64,000 bases of DNA from Acinetobacter proteolyticus (GCF_000367945.1 NZ_KB849179.1:1579655-1643654), one strand, 5' to 3'. Positions 38,721 through 48,451 are shown, numbered from the stretch's first letter. The notes: generated by a model from the sequence alone, not told the origin. Translations and numbers: made by a program.

Positions 38721-40061
38721 ATGGAACAAATGCGTTGGTTGGAATTGCTTTCTGCAATTCGTTTAGGTAGTAAAAAAAGCAGTACAGAATTGGCTCGAAG
38801 CCCATTCCATAAAGATTACGATAGAATTATATTTTCCCAAAGTTTTCGCCAACTAAATAGAAAAACACAGGTTCACCCACTGACTCAACATGATGGGATT
38901 CACACTCGCCTCACTCATTCACTGGAAGTCTCTTGTATTGGTCGCTCATTGGGCATGTTGGCCGCTGAAAAAATTAAAGATGAATTACCGATGTGGATTT
39001 CACCTGCCGATGTTGGTGCGATTATCCAAGCCGCCTGTCTAGCGCATGATATTGGCAATCCTCCTTTTGGTCATGCAGGTGAATATGCGATTCGGGAATG
39101 GTTTGATGATGCATCGCATCGCGATTTCTTGACTAGACTCACGCCAGAAGAAGCAGCCGATGTCCGTCAGTTCGAAGGCAATGCCCAAGGACTTCGGCTA
39201 CTTAGTCGGATTGACTATCACCCTGATGATGGGGGTATGCGCTTAACCTGTGCAACACTCGGCGCCTACTTAAAATATCCGTGGTTATCTAAAACCATCG
39301 AAGAACAAGGCGAGATGCCCTCACATCAACGGGCAAAATTTGGCTGTTATCAATCTGAAAAAGAAATTTTAAGACAGTTGGCAGAACAGCTCGGTCTTAT
39401 TCAGCTTGGTGAATACCATTATTGCCGTCATCCGCTGACCTATTTATTAGAAGCTGCCGATGATATTTGTTATGCGCTAATTGATTTAGAAGATGGCATC
39501 ATTCTGAATATGTTGAACTATGCCGAAGTTGAACCGATTTTTCTGAATCTGATCGCCGATTATGGTTATCCAGAGGAATTACATTTACCGCATACCACTT
39601 GGCAGCAGAAGATTGCAGCTTTACGCGGTCGTGTGATGAAGCGTCTCGTCGATGAAGTCACCACCGCTTTTGCCAAACATCATTATGAAATTTTAACCGG
39701 CCAACTTAAAGGTAGCTTATTACAATATTGCTCACCCGATATTGAAGCAGGCATTCAAACGGCGAAGAATCTCGCCAGAGACCGTATTTTTGAGCATCCT
39801 CAAAAATCAGGTTTAGAAATTATTGCCCATCAAAGTTTGCAAACCATCTTAGATGCTTTTATCCCTTTAACCATGCCGCATAAGACCTTAAGCTTTAAAG
39901 AACAGCGCTTGATGTCAATTTTGCAACATTCAGGGGTAAATCTGCAAAACAACCACTATAATAATATTATGCAAGTCCTCGATATTATTAGTAAGTTCTC
40001 GGATCATCAGGCTTATAGCTTGGCCCAAGAGTTGCAAGGTAATAAAATAGGCTTTTTTTAA
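38721..40061 (+). CDS. dgt: dNTP triphosphohydrolase (Dgt family)
   Basis: HD-domain enzyme that cleaves dGTP (and possibly other dNTPs) to nucleoside and triphosphate. The metal ligands are visible: His66 in HTRLTHSLE, the HD pair His109-Asp110 in CLAHDIGNPPFGHAGE, and a later Asp in AADDICYALIDLEDGI. The 446-residue length matches the shorter dGTPase type 2 and 3 proteins, not the 505-residue E. coli form. Its TAA stop shares one base with the next ATG (TAATG), so the zinc-ribbon gene is translationally coupled. Confidence 0.93.
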   Translation: MEQMRWLELLSAIRLGSKKSSTELARSPFHKDYDRIIFSQSFRQLNRKTQVHPLTQHDGIHTRLTHSLEVSCIGRSLGMLAAEKIKDELPMWISPADVGAIIQAACLAHDIGNPPFGHAGEYAIREWFDDASHRDFLTRLTPEEAADVRQFEGNAQGLRLLSRIDYHPDDGGMRLTCATLGAYLKYPWLSKTIEEQGEMPSHQRAKFGCYQSEKEILRQLAEQLGLIQLGEYHYCRHPLTYLLEAADDICYALIDLEDGIILNMLNYAEVEPIFLNLIADYGYPEELHLPHTTWQQKIAALRGRVMKRLVDEVTTAFAKHHYEILTGQLKGSLLQYCSPDIEAGIQTAKNLARDRIFEHPQKSGLEIIAHQSLQTILDAFIPLTMPHKTLSFKEQRLMSILQHSGVNLQNNHYNNIMQVLDIISKFSDHQAYSLAQELQGNKIGFF

Positions 40062-40735
40062 TGAAGCGATTTATTGATGAAGGTAAGACCTGGGATAGTT
40101 TTACACATGCTCCTGTTTTAGTCGTATGCCCATTTTGTCAGAGCAACGCTCAGGTCTTTCAGCAAGAATTACCTAATCAGCCTAAAAAAAGCATTGTTTT
40201 TAGCTGTTTATCCTGTTGTAAAACTTTTGATCAAGACCAGCAGCAACAAAACAACTTAGGCTATTTTGACGAGATCAACGTAGAAATTAATCAAACCTGC
40301 TCTTGTAAACGTGGAAAATATCTCTTTTCTCAATCTTATGCTCAGCCGAGTATTCTTCCGCCTTTTATAAAACTGAATTGTACTTTCTGCCAAACAGAGC
40401 AAGTGTATACTTCCCCTTATCCGTTACTCACCTATAAAATTCCGAGAAAATCAGGGTTTGAAATCAATAAAGACCCCTTCTTTGGCTATCGTCTGTATCT
40501 CACCACAGAAACAAGGCATGGTCTCATTTTCGTGTATAACACAGAACAGTTAAACGATTTGAAAACTTACATCTCTGCAGAGCTAAGACAGAGAACCTAT
40601 ACCAATAAGAATAAAGCTTACTTAAGCCGCTTACCTTCTTGGATAAAATCCGCGCGAAATCGTAAAGAAATTCTAAAAGCCATTTTGCGTTTAGAACAAA
40701 TGGCATCTACTATTCAACCATTAACAAATAAGTGA
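40061..40735 (+). CDS. cysteine-rich zinc-ribbon protein coupled to dgt
   Basis: Not assigned to a known family. The 224-residue protein has nine cysteines in the first half: CPFC (23-26), CLSCC (49-53), CSC (80-82) and CTFC (107-110). Two paired CxxC motifs suggest two zinc ribbons; the C-terminal half is basic with a helical end (RNRKEILKAILRLEQMA). The design suggests nucleic-acid or protein binding. It overlaps the dgt stop by one base and is followed 8 bp later by ruvA, so it belongs to a dgt-X-ruvA-ruvB unit. Confidence 0.8.
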   Translation: MKRFIDEGKTWDSFTHAPVLVVCPFCQSNAQVFQQELPNQPKKSIVFSCLSCCKTFDQDQQQQNNLGYFDEINVEINQTCSCKRGKYLFSQSYAQPSILPPFIKLNCTFCQTEQVYTSPYPLLTYKIPRKSGFEINKDPFFGYRLYLTTETRHGLIFVYNTEQLNDLKTYISAELRQRTYTNKNKAYLSRLPSWIKSARNRKEILKAILRLEQMASTIQPLTNK

Positions 40736-40743
40736 AAGACTCA

Positions 40744-41349
40744 ATGATCGGATGTTTAATTGGCGAAGTGTTTGCCCTAGAAGCCCCAACCGTATTACTC
40801 AACGTAAATGGCGTTGGCTATGAAATTGACACACCACTTTCGACATTTTGCCAATTACAAAAAGGACAGAAAGTCACTTTATGGACGCATCTAGTTGTTC
40901 GTGAAGATGCTCAGCAACTTTATGGTTTTAGTGATGCACAAGAAAAGACCATTTTCCGTACACTACTCAAAGTAAATGGCGTTGGCCCCAAAATGGCTTT
41001 GGGCATTCTATCTACATTAAGTGTTGAACTGCTCATCCACACAATTGAACATGATGATATTAACACCCTGATTAAAGTTCCGGGTGTAGGCAAAAAAACT
41101 GCTGAACGATTAATGATTGAATTACGCGATCGTTTCAAAGCGTTGGCGCATTCAACCAGCAGTACCACGAATGCAGCAGTTGCTCAAATTCAATTTATGG
41201 CAAATTCACCAGTTGCCGAAGCTGAAGCTGCTTTACAATCCTTAGGTTATAAACCAGCAGAAGCACAAAAAGCAGTGGCAGCAGTTAAAGCAGACTATAC
41301 TGAATCTGCTGACATTATCCGTGCTGCGCTTAAATCCATGATGAAGTAA
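40744..41349 (+). CDS. ruvA: Holliday junction branch-migration protein RuvA
   Basis: Holliday-junction binding subunit that recruits RuvB helicase. The family start [13 protein letters not shown] is at ATG 40744 (201 residues); a GTG four codons earlier is open but not needed. Two helix-hairpin-helix segments ([13 protein letters not shown] and [15 protein letters not shown]) and the C-terminal UBA-like RuvB-binding domain are present. The ruvB gene starts 7 bp downstream. Confidence 0.97.
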   Translation: MIGCLIGEVFALEAPTVLLNVNGVGYEIDTPLSTFCQLQKGQKVTLWTHLVVREDAQQLYGFSDAQEKTIFRTLLKVNGVGPKMALGILSTLSVELLIHTIEHDDINTLIKVPGVGKKTAERLMIELRDRFKALAHSTSSTTNAAVAQIQFMANSPVAEAEAALQSLGYKPAEAQKAVAAVKADYTESADIIRAALKSMMK

Positions 41350-41356
41350 TAGATAT

Positions 41357-42355
41357 ATGCAAGATCGTCTTATTAGCGGAACAGAAAAACCCGAAGATCA
41401 TTTTGATCGCGCCATTCGTCCAACCTCATTAGCTGACTATATTGGTCAGCCTGTAGTTCGTGAGCAAATGGAAATCTTCATTGGCGCAGCACGTGGTCGT
41501 GGTGAAGCTCTTGACCATACCCTGATCTTTGGTCCACCAGGTTTAGGTAAAACCACTCTGGCCAATATTATCGCAAGAGAAATGGGCGGTAATTTGAAAT
41601 CAACTTCTGGCCCTGTATTGGAACGTGCTGGTGATCTTGCGGCCATGCTGACCAATTTGGAAGAAGGTGATGTACTGTTTATTGACGAGATTCATCGTCT
41701 TTCACCTGTGATCGAAGAGATTCTCTATCCAGCCATGGAAGATTATCAACTCGATATTATGATTGGTGAAGGCCCTGCTGCCCGCTCGATCAAGCTCGAT
41801 CTACCCGCCTTTACTTTAGTCGCAGCCACAACACGTGCAGGTTTATTGACTTCGCCATTACGTGACCGTTTTGGGATTGTACAGCGTTTAGAGTTCTATT
41901 CGGTTGAAGACCTGACCCACATTGTGACCCGTTCAGCTAACCTAATGGATGTGCCGATTACCAAAGAAGGTTCAACTGAAATTGCGCGCCGTGCACGCGG
42001 CACCCCACGTATTGCCAACCGTTTATTACGTCGTGTGCGTGACTATGCCCAAGTCAAAGGCACAGGTGAAGTGACTCAGGAAATGGCACAACGTGCTTTG
42101 GACATGCTCAATGTCGATAAAGCAGGTTTAGATACGCTCGATCGTCGCTATCTCAGTATGTTACTGGAACGTTTTGAAGGAAGACCGACAGGTGTTGAAG
42201 CTCTAGCCGCAGCCATGGCTGAAGACAGTGGAACGCTTGAGGACGTGATTGAGCCGTATTTAATCCAGCAAGGTTATGTGATGCGTACCGCACGCGGCCG
42301 TATTGCAACCAATATGGCGTATTTGCAATTTGGTATGACGCCACCTGAATCATAA
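41357..42355 (+). CDS. ruvB: Holliday junction helicase RuvB
   Basis: AAA+ motor that drives branch migration with RuvA. Walker [10 protein letters not shown] (about residues 55-63), Walker [10 protein letters not shown], sensor [17 protein letters not shown] and the C-terminal winged helix (ending [18 protein letters not shown]) are clear. The 332-residue length fits. Together with ruvA it forms the usual pair; no ruvC is adjacent. Confidence 0.98.
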   Translation: MQDRLISGTEKPEDHFDRAIRPTSLADYIGQPVVREQMEIFIGAARGRGEALDHTLIFGPPGLGKTTLANIIAREMGGNLKSTSGPVLERAGDLAAMLTNLEEGDVLFIDEIHRLSPVIEEILYPAMEDYQLDIMIGEGPAARSIKLDLPAFTLVAATTRAGLLTSPLRDRFGIVQRLEFYSVEDLTHIVTRSANLMDVPITKEGSTEIARRARGTPRIANRLLRRVRDYAQVKGTGEVTQEMAQRALDMLNVDKAGLDTLDRRYLSMLLERFEGRPTGVEALAAAMAEDSGTLEDVIEPYLIQQGYVMRTARGRIATNMAYLQFGMTPPES

Positions 42356-42443
42356 AAATATTTTCAACTTAACGCTTCTTATAATGAGATGATTAGAATA
42401 GGATATGCCTGATTTTAATCATCTCATTATGTTTAGGGTAACA

Positions 42444-43351
42444 ATGAAAAATAAAACTTTAACTTCCGTATTTTTGAGTAGCTTATTTTTAACAGCCTGC
42501 GGGGGTGGAGGTGATAATGCAAATAACGGAAATTCATTTCAAGGCAAAGAAAGACTAGATTATAGCAAACCAGAAAATCTTGAATTGATTTATGCTCCGA
42601 TTATCAATTTATCAAGTATTCATGAAAATCAGCTCATTGATACCATTACACTTGCCGAATCCGTTTTTATTTAATACAAGGTGGAGAAAAAATGGGCTAC
42701 AAAGCCTTCTGCCGAAATAAAGAAGGAAGCTTTAGCAGAAGTAGTCAAATGGTTACGCTGAATAAATGTGATCTACAGTATACAAAAGATGGCGTGATTC
42801 AACCTATTTCTGAAGGACCAATGATTCTATCTGGAAGTGTTAGCTCACAAGGATACTGGTCTCAGAATAACTTTAAAATCGATACGACACTGAACCAATT
42901 TAAAGTAGAAGTTGATAATGAAATAACAACCTTTAATGGAAGCAAAAGTAGTCTATCTTATTATGCTGATACTCGTCCCTTCAAATATGACATTGCTCAA
43001 ATGGAATTCACATGGGCTGATAAGAAATATACAGAACGCTATAAACTCACAAACTATAGCTTTGAACCTTGGTCAACTGGATCAATTACTAAAGGACGCC
43101 TAATTGGGATAAACAATAATAAAGAATTCTCTGTAAATTTTGACAATCAAATCAAATTTGGAAGTGTTGACGATGCTTTGGCTTTTTATCCAAGCTTTGC
43201 CGAGATTTTTATTGAAGACACCAACAACAATAAAAATTCAATTAATATCACCAGAACCACTGACTATAAAGCGTTAATGCGTGCCTATGCTAATGGGACT
43301 ACCGTTACTGGCTTTCCTAAAGTCGTCGCTTGGGAAGAACTCAACTATTAA
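42444..43351 (+). pseudogene. lipoprotein gene split by a -1 frameshift at a T tract
   Basis: An ATG at 42444 with a lipobox LTAC (Cys19) and a Gly-rich start (CGGGGDNANNG) opens a frame that ends at TAA 42672-42674. A second frame follows at once and runs to 43351. The frames join naturally if one T were added to the T5 run at 42664-42668, giving ESVFYLIQGGEKMGYKAFC across the junction. That points to a one-base deletion in a single gene of about 302 codons. The second part also has its own AAGGTGGAG site before ATG 42692, so a separate gene or phase-variable state cannot be excluded. Function is unknown. Confidence 0.65.
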
Positions 43352-43384
43352 AAAAAAGAGGCCCTTAGATAGGGCCTCTTTTTT
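43350..43384 (+). terminator. Terminator after the lipoprotein gene
   Basis: The stem AAAAGAGGCCCT / AGGGCCTCTTTT with a short loop and a T run. It separates the unit from ybgC. Confidence 0.85.
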
Positions 43385-43482
43385 ATCTAGATCAACAATA
43401 TGTTATTTATTACTATTTCCTTAGCTCCATTGAGGCAATATCATTCCTGATTGCTGACAGTCTGCAAAAATAGGTAATAGAA

Positions 43483-43890
43483 ATGGCAAATCATTTTGAG
43501 TTCAACATTCGCGTTTATATCGAAGATACAGATGCAGGCGGTATCGTTTACCATGCCAATCATATCCGTTTTATGGAGCGTGCTCGTACCGAATGGCTAC
43601 GTGCAGCAGGTGTTGACCATTATTGGCATCAAAAAGATTACAACTTCGTGGTACATCAAATTGCTGTTAAATATGTACGCCCAATATTAATGGATGATTT
43701 AATTACCGTTACAGCACGTGTTATTTCGTGTAAAGCCGCATCTTTTGTGTTGCAACAAAATATTTATCGTGGTGAAATCTTGCTGGCTTCAGGTGAGGTT
43801 GTGTTGGCATGTTTAAACAAAGAGTTAATGCCACGTAGGCTTCCTGATGAAATTCGTGATCTGATTCAAAAAGAATTAGCACAGGACTAA
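43483..43890 (+). CDS. ybgC: acyl-CoA thioesterase YbgC (Tol-Pal cluster)
   Basis: Hot-dog thioesterase usually encoded at the head of the tol-pal operon, acting on short-chain acyl-CoA or on acyl-ACP in phospholipid synthesis. The active-site signature VYIEDTDAGGIVYHANHIRFMERARTEW carries the aspartate (Asp17 area), and ARVISCKAASF marks the family. The 135-residue length fits. It is followed 24 bp later by tolQ. Confidence 0.95.
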   Translation: MANHFEFNIRVYIEDTDAGGIVYHANHIRFMERARTEWLRAAGVDHYWHQKDYNFVVHQIAVKYVRPILMDDLITVTARVISCKAASFVLQQNIYRGEILLASGEVVLACLNKELMPRRLPDEIRDLIQKELAQD

Positions 43891-43914
43891 AATAAACTTT
43901 CGGCACAGCAACTT

Positions 43915-44613
43915 ATGGCAACTAACTTAGAATCTTCCCTGCATATTTCTGACCTAATTTTACAAGCAAGTCCTGTTGTACAACTGGTCATGCTGATCCT
44001 ACTGTTTTCTTCAATTTATAGTTGGTATTTGATTGCCAAGCTATACATGGGCTTTAAAAAAGCAGGACAAGAGGATGAGCATTTTCAAAAAATGTTCTGG
44101 TCAGGTGCCGAATTAAATACACTTTATAATAATGCGCAACTGAACTCTAAACGTCGTGGCCTAGAAGATGTTTTCTACCAAGGCCTAGGAGAGTTCTTTA
44201 AGCTGCAAAAACGTAAAGCAGACACCAATCAAACTATCGAAGGAACTGAACGTATCCTGCGTGTCGGCTTAAGCCGTGACCAAGGTGGCTTGGAAATCGG
44301 CTTGGGCGCACTTGCCAGTATTGGTTCAGTTGCTCCATATATCGGCTTATTTGGTACGGTTTGGGGGATTATGAATGCCTTTATCGGCCTTGCTGCTGTT
44401 GACCAAGTGACTTTGGCAACTGTAGCACCCGGTATTGCAGAAGCCCTGATTGCAACTGCGATTGGTTTATTTGCAGCAATTCCTGCGGTACTTGCATTTA
44501 ACCACTTTACCGCTAAAGGTGAATCAATCTATTCAGATCGTGCTTTATTTGCAGAAGAAATGGTTGCCCTTTTACAGCGTCAAGCGATTGGAACGACACA
44601 GGAAGATGCATAA
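43915..44613 (+). CDS. tolQ: Tol-Pal proton channel subunit TolQ
   Basis: Inner-membrane protein that with TolR uses the proton gradient to energise TolA. It has three membrane helices (about 18-40, 137-160 and 172-194) and the large cytoplasmic loop, with the conserved GLFGTVWGIMNAFIGL and VAPGIAEALIATAIGLFAAIPAV segments. The 232-residue length fits. The stop overlaps the tolR start by one base. Confidence 0.97.
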   Translation: MATNLESSLHISDLILQASPVVQLVMLILLFSSIYSWYLIAKLYMGFKKAGQEDEHFQKMFWSGAELNTLYNNAQLNSKRRGLEDVFYQGLGEFFKLQKRKADTNQTIEGTERILRVGLSRDQGGLEIGLGALASIGSVAPYIGLFGTVWGIMNAFIGLAAVDQVTLATVAPGIAEALIATAIGLFAAIPAVLAFNHFTAKGESIYSDRALFAEEMVALLQRQAIGTTQEDA

Positions 44614-45065
44614 TGGCGATTCAACGATCTGGACGTTTTGAGCGGATTAAAAAACCGCTTAAAAGCGATATGAATGTGGTTCCTTATATCGACGTCATGT
44701 TGGTGCTCTTGGTTATTTTCATGGTGACTGCACCCATGATTACCAGCGGTATTAAAGTCGATTTGCCACAAGCCAATAATCATCCGATTGAATCGAAAGA
44801 CATGCCAGCTTTAGTCACAATTAGTAAAGATGGTAATTTTTCACTTGAATATCAAGAACACAAAGGCAGCGATCCTCTTTCCCTTGAGCAACTTGAGGCA
44901 GTGTTAAGCGAAGCTCAAACTCAAGCGGAGCAGGATAACAAACAACTGACTGTATTGGTGAATGGTGATAAATCTCGTCCTTATGGTGAAGTCGTTTCAC
45001 TGATGGCGAGTCTGCAAGAAGCTGGTCTTACTCAAGTTGGTTTACTGACAGAGCCGTTAAAATAA
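44613..45065 (+). CDS. tolR: Tol-Pal proton channel subunit TolR
   Basis: ExbD-like partner of TolQ. One membrane helix near residues 21-42 contains the conserved, proton-carrying Asp in MNVVPYIDVMLVLLVIFMVT. A periplasmic domain follows. The 150-residue length fits. It is translationally coupled to tolQ and is followed 3 bp later by tolA. Confidence 0.97.
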   Translation: MAIQRSGRFERIKKPLKSDMNVVPYIDVMLVLLVIFMVTAPMITSGIKVDLPQANNHPIESKDMPALVTISKDGNFSLEYQEHKGSDPLSLEQLEAVLSEAQTQAEQDNKQLTVLVNGDKSRPYGEVVSLMASLQEAGLTQVGLLTEPLK

Positions 45066-45068
45066 GCT

Positions 45069-46460
45069 ATGAAAAAATTTCAAAAGCCACCTTTTAAACA
45101 AAATGCGATTGCACTGGGTTTTACCCTCGGTGTTCATGCAATCGCAATTGTTGGCTTGTTGTTTTTAGGCTTGAGTAACCCCCCTGAAGAACCTAAAAAA
45201 CTGACCACTATTTTGGTCAAGCCAGAAGATTTACCACAGTCATTACAACAATCCGAACAACAAGTCTCTGCTGAACATCAGGCAGAAGAAGTGCAAAGCC
45301 CTATCGTGGATACAACACTTCCTGAAAATATTCCTGTAACACCTCCGCCACCAACTGCACAACAACTTGCAGCTGAAAAGCAAAAAGCTGAACAGGCACA
45401 GCAAGCCAAACTTGCTGAGCAAAAACGCAAAGCAGATGAAGCTGCTCGTGCACAGCAAGTTGAAGAACAACGTAAACTTGCAGATGCCCAAGCACAGAAA
45501 CAACGTGCGGACACTGAAGCGAAACGCCAAGCAGAGGCAAAAGCGAGGACTGAAGCAGATGCGAAGCGTAGAGCTGAACAAAATGCTAAAGCCGAGGCTG
45601 AAGCCAAAGCACGCCAAAAAGCGGAACAAGATGCGAAATTAAGACAGCAAAAAGCTGCCGAAAACGCAAAGCTTCAAGCGCAACAGGATGCAAAACGCAA
45701 AGCTGAGGCGGATGCTAAAGCGCGTGCTGAAGCCGATGCAAAACGTAAAGCTGAGGCAGACGCGAGAGCAAAAGCCAACGCAGATGCGAAGCGTAAAGCC
45801 GAAGCTGATGCCAAGGCAAAAGCTGAGGCAGATGCTAAACGTAAAGCTGAGGCAGACACGAAACGTAAAGCAAATGCCGATGCCAAAGCAAAAGCTGATG
45901 CAGATGCTAAACGTAAAGCCGAGGCCGATGCCAAGGCCAAGGCTGAGGCAGACGCGAAACGTAAAGCAAATGCTGATGCCAAAGCAAAAGCTGATGCAGA
46001 TGCTAAACGTAAAGCTGATGCTGATGCCAAAGCAAAAGCTGATGCCGATGCGAAACGTAAAGCTGAGGCCGATGCCAAGGCTAAAGCTGAGGCAGACGCG
46101 AAACGTAAAGCAGATGCTGAGGCAGATGCCAAAGCTGCAGCTGCCAAAAAAGCTGAACAAGAAGCAGCTCAGAAAAAGGCCGATGCGAAACGTGTTGCAT
46201 CAACTGCAAAACGAGATTTTGAACAGAAAATCTATCGTGCGTGGAATATGCCAGCAGGTTCTTCAGGTCAACGTGCCAACGCACGCGTGACATTGAGCGA
46301 TAGTGGTTCAGTTTTATCAGTTGTCGTAACAGCAAGTGATCCAGACGTTAAAGCCAGTGTAGAAGCTGCAATTCGAGCTGCTGCACCCTACCCAATGCCT
46401 GATGATCCAGTTGCTCGACGTGAAGCAAGAAGCTTTACTTCAAGTTTTACTGCAAAATAG
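45069..46460 (+). CDS. tolA: cell envelope protein TolA
   Basis: Trans-envelope link between TolQR and Pal. It has one membrane helix (about residues 15-33), a very long Ala/Lys/Glu-rich helical domain (about 100-360) and a C-terminal globular domain (about 370-463, with SSGQRANARVTLSDSGSVLSVVV). The helical part is built of near-perfect repeats based on ADAKRKAEADAKAKAE. At 463 residues it is longer than E. coli TolA (421), owing to the repeats. Confidence 0.95.
   Translation: MKKFQKPPFKQNAIALGFTLGVHAIAIVGLLFLGLSNPPEEPKKLTTILVKPEDLPQSLQQSEQQVSAEHQAEEVQSPIVDTTLPENIPVTPPPPTAQQLAAEKQKAEQAQQAKLAEQKRKADEAARAQQVEEQRKLADAQAQKQRADTEAKRQAEAKARTEADAKRRAEQNAKAEAEAKARQKAEQDAKLRQQKAAENAKLQAQQDAKRKAEADAKARAEADAKRKAEADARAKANADAKRKAEADAKAKAEADAKRKAEADTKRKANADAKAKADADAKRKAEADAKAKAEADAKRKANADAKAKADADAKRKADADAKAKADADAKRKAEADAKAKAEADAKRKADAEADAKAAAAKKAEQEAAQKKADAKRVASTAKRDFEQKIYRAWNMPAGSSGQRANARVTLSDSGSVLSVVVTASDPDVKASVEAAIRAAAPYPMPDDPVARREARSFTSSFTAK
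45690..46130 (+). repeat. tandem coding repeats of the TolA helical domain
   Basis: The DNA repeats about every 48 bases, encoding variants of ADAKRKAEADAKAKAE, with a 33-base half unit. Unit copies differ by silent and K/E/D/N changes and are near identical in the core (GATGCGAAACGTAAAGC). Such an array can expand or shrink by slippage. The long open frames on the other strand here are only reflections of this codon bias. Confidence 0.85.
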
Positions 46461-46475
46461 TAATGAATAGTTAAC

Positions 46476-46508
46476 GTTACAGGCTTTTAATAGCACAAAG
46501 CCTGTAAC
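46476..46508 (+). other. inverted repeat between tolA and tolB
   Basis: GTTACAGGCTTT and AAAGCCTGTAAC form a 12 bp perfect stem with a 9-nt loop, without a T run. It lies 16 bp after tolA and about 50 bp before tolB. It may be a partial terminator or an RNA-stability element that sets tolB-pal against tolQRA levels. Confidence 0.6.
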
Positions 46509-46559
46509 TATGTTAAATAATCAACAGCCACAAAAATACGAATGCAAGTAATTGTAACT

Positions 46560-47843
46560 ATGGATAAGACTCGTAAACACCTACTCTCCTTAGCAGTTTT
46601 CGCAGCAATTAGCGCAGTTGTTCCAACAGCAACTTTTGCGCAGTTACAGCTTGAAATTGCCAAAGCACCTGAACAAGCGCCAAAAATCGCAATCGTACCG
46701 TTTGCTAATGACAGCGCAATCTATCCGATTGTCGAGCGTGATTTAAATCGTTCAGGTCGTTTTACCAGCGCATCTCAAAACTTACCAGCCACTGCAAGCC
46801 TCAATCAGGTTCAAGCTGGTGATTGGCAGAATGCCGGTGTGCCTTATGTTGTCGTTGGGCAAATGAAAGCGGTAGATGCCAATACTTTTGAAATTCATTA
46901 CCAGCTTTATGATGTACAAAAACAGCAATATTTACTGAATGAAGTCCTGACTGTACCTAGCTCACGTATTCGCCAAGCGGGTCATATGATCAGTGATACC
47001 ATCTATCAGGCATTGACAGGTATTGCGGGTGACTTTAGCGGTCGTATCGCCTATGTATTGCGTAATCAAGCCACACCTGCTCAGCGCTATACCTTACAGA
47101 TTGCAGATACAGACGGTGAACAACCTAAAACTGTCCTGAGCTCAAGAGATCCTATTCTGTCACCTGCTTGGACACCGGATGCCAAGAAAATTGCGTATGT
47201 GTCTTTTGAAACCAAGCGTCCTGCAATTTATTTACAAGATTTGGCCACTGGCCAACGTGAAGTTTTAGCCAGCTTCCGTGGTTTAAATGGTGCCCCAAGT
47301 TTCTCACCAGATGGCAAATCGATGTTGTTTACAGCATCAATGCATGGTAATCCAGAAGTTTATCAAATGGATTTAACTACACGCCAAGTACAACGAATGA
47401 CCAATGACTCTGCGATTGATACTGAGGCACGTTATTCACCAGACGGTAAATCATTTATCTTTACCTCAGACCGTGGTGGTTCACCGCAAATTTATCGCTA
47501 TAGTTTTGATGACAGTTCAGTCAAACGCTTGACCTTTAAAGGTGCTTTCAACGCACGTGGTACTTTAAGTGCTGATGGTAAAAAGATTGCTTTAGTGCAT
47601 CGTCCAAGTGGCAGTAACTACAAGGTTGCAATCCAAGATATCAATACGGGTATCACCAACATTCTTACACCGACCAGTTTAGACGAATCACCAAGCTTCT
47701 CACCAAATGGACAGATGGTGGTTTATGCAACGCGTGAAGGTAGCCGTGGTTTATTATCGGTTATGTCTACTGACGGCCGTTTCCGCATGAATTTACCAAG
47801 CGAACAAGGTGAAGTTCGTGAACCAGCTTGGGCACCAAAATAA
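46560..47843 (+). CDS. tolB: Tol-Pal periplasmic beta-propeller TolB
   Basis: Periplasmic protein that binds Pal, colicins and TolA. It has a signal peptide of about 28 residues (ATFAQ cleavage), an N-terminal domain and a six-bladed propeller with repeated SPDGK, SPNGQ and DTEARYSPDGKSFIFTSDRGG motifs. ATG at 46560 is used (427 residues); an ATG six codons upstream (46542) is open, and neither has a strong ribosome site. The pal gene follows 22 bp later. Confidence 0.96.
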   Translation: MDKTRKHLLSLAVFAAISAVVPTATFAQLQLEIAKAPEQAPKIAIVPFANDSAIYPIVERDLNRSGRFTSASQNLPATASLNQVQAGDWQNAGVPYVVVGQMKAVDANTFEIHYQLYDVQKQQYLLNEVLTVPSSRIRQAGHMISDTIYQALTGIAGDFSGRIAYVLRNQATPAQRYTLQIADTDGEQPKTVLSSRDPILSPAWTPDAKKIAYVSFETKRPAIYLQDLATGQREVLASFRGLNGAPSFSPDGKSMLFTASMHGNPEVYQMDLTTRQVQRMTNDSAIDTEARYSPDGKSFIFTSDRGGSPQIYRYSFDDSSVKRLTFKGAFNARGTLSADGKKIALVHRPSGSNYKVAIQDINTGITNILTPTSLDESPSFSPNGQMVVYATREGSRGLLSVMSTDGRFRMNLPSEQGEVREPAWAPK

Positions 47844-47865
47844 ATTTAATTGATTGGAGAATCAT

Positions 47866-48432
47866 ATGAACATTAAATATCTCACGCTTCCGCTGATTGC
47901 TGCAACACTTGTATTTACAGGTTGTGCAAGCCGTAAACCTGCTGCTGAAATTACCACGGGCACGAATCCAAACGGCTCAACCACTGTCAGCACAGATGGT
48001 TTAAGTGAAGATGCAGCATTAAATGCGCAAAACTTGGCGGGTGCATCTTCAAAAGGTGTTACTGCTGCAAACAAAGCATTCTTGGCAAAACGCGTTGTTC
48101 ACTTCAACTATGACAGCAGCGATTTATCAAATGAAGACTACCAAACCCTTCAATCACATGCTCAATTCTTAGTTGCCAATGCTAACTCTCGTGTTGCCCT
48201 TACAGGTCACACCGATGAGCGTGGTACACGTGAATACAATATGGCGCTTGGCGAACGCCGTGCCAAAGCGGTTGAAAGCTTTTTGATTACCAACGGTGTA
48301 AACCCACAACAACTTGAAGCAGTCAGCTACGGTAAAGAATCACCAGTGAATGCGGGTCATGATGAAGCTGCATGGAAAGAAAACCGCCGCGTAGAAATCA
48401 ACTACGAAGCAGTTCCGCCACTATTAAAATAA
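47866..48432 (+). CDS. pal: peptidoglycan-associated lipoprotein Pal
   Basis: Outer-membrane lipoprotein that anchors to peptidoglycan through an OmpA-like domain. The lipobox is FTGC (Cys20). The C-terminal domain has the [18 protein letters not shown] and [22 protein letters not shown] motifs (about residues 83-140). The start is ATG 47866, with GGAG before it; the frame is open four codons further to TTG. The 188-residue length fits. No cpoB (ybgF) follows; the operon ends at a terminator. Confidence 0.97.
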   Translation: MNIKYLTLPLIAATLVFTGCASRKPAAEITTGTNPNGSTTVSTDGLSEDAALNAQNLAGASSKGVTAANKAFLAKRVVHFNYDSSDLSNEDYQTLQSHAQFLVANANSRVALTGHTDERGTREYNMALGERRAKAVESFLITNGVNPQQLEAVSYGKESPVNAGHDEAAWKENRRVEINYEAVPPLLK

Positions 48433-48451
48433 TTGTGGTTTCGCTTTAAGT

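Noticed and set aside
45690..46130. CRISPR-like periodic repeats
   Set aside because: The repeats keep a reading frame, lack unique spacers and belong to TolA's helical domain.
45243..46335. Several long frames on the minus strand and in other plus frames over tolA
   Set aside because: They follow the Ala/Lys codon bias and repeats of tolA, encode low-complexity sequence and lack ribosome sites.
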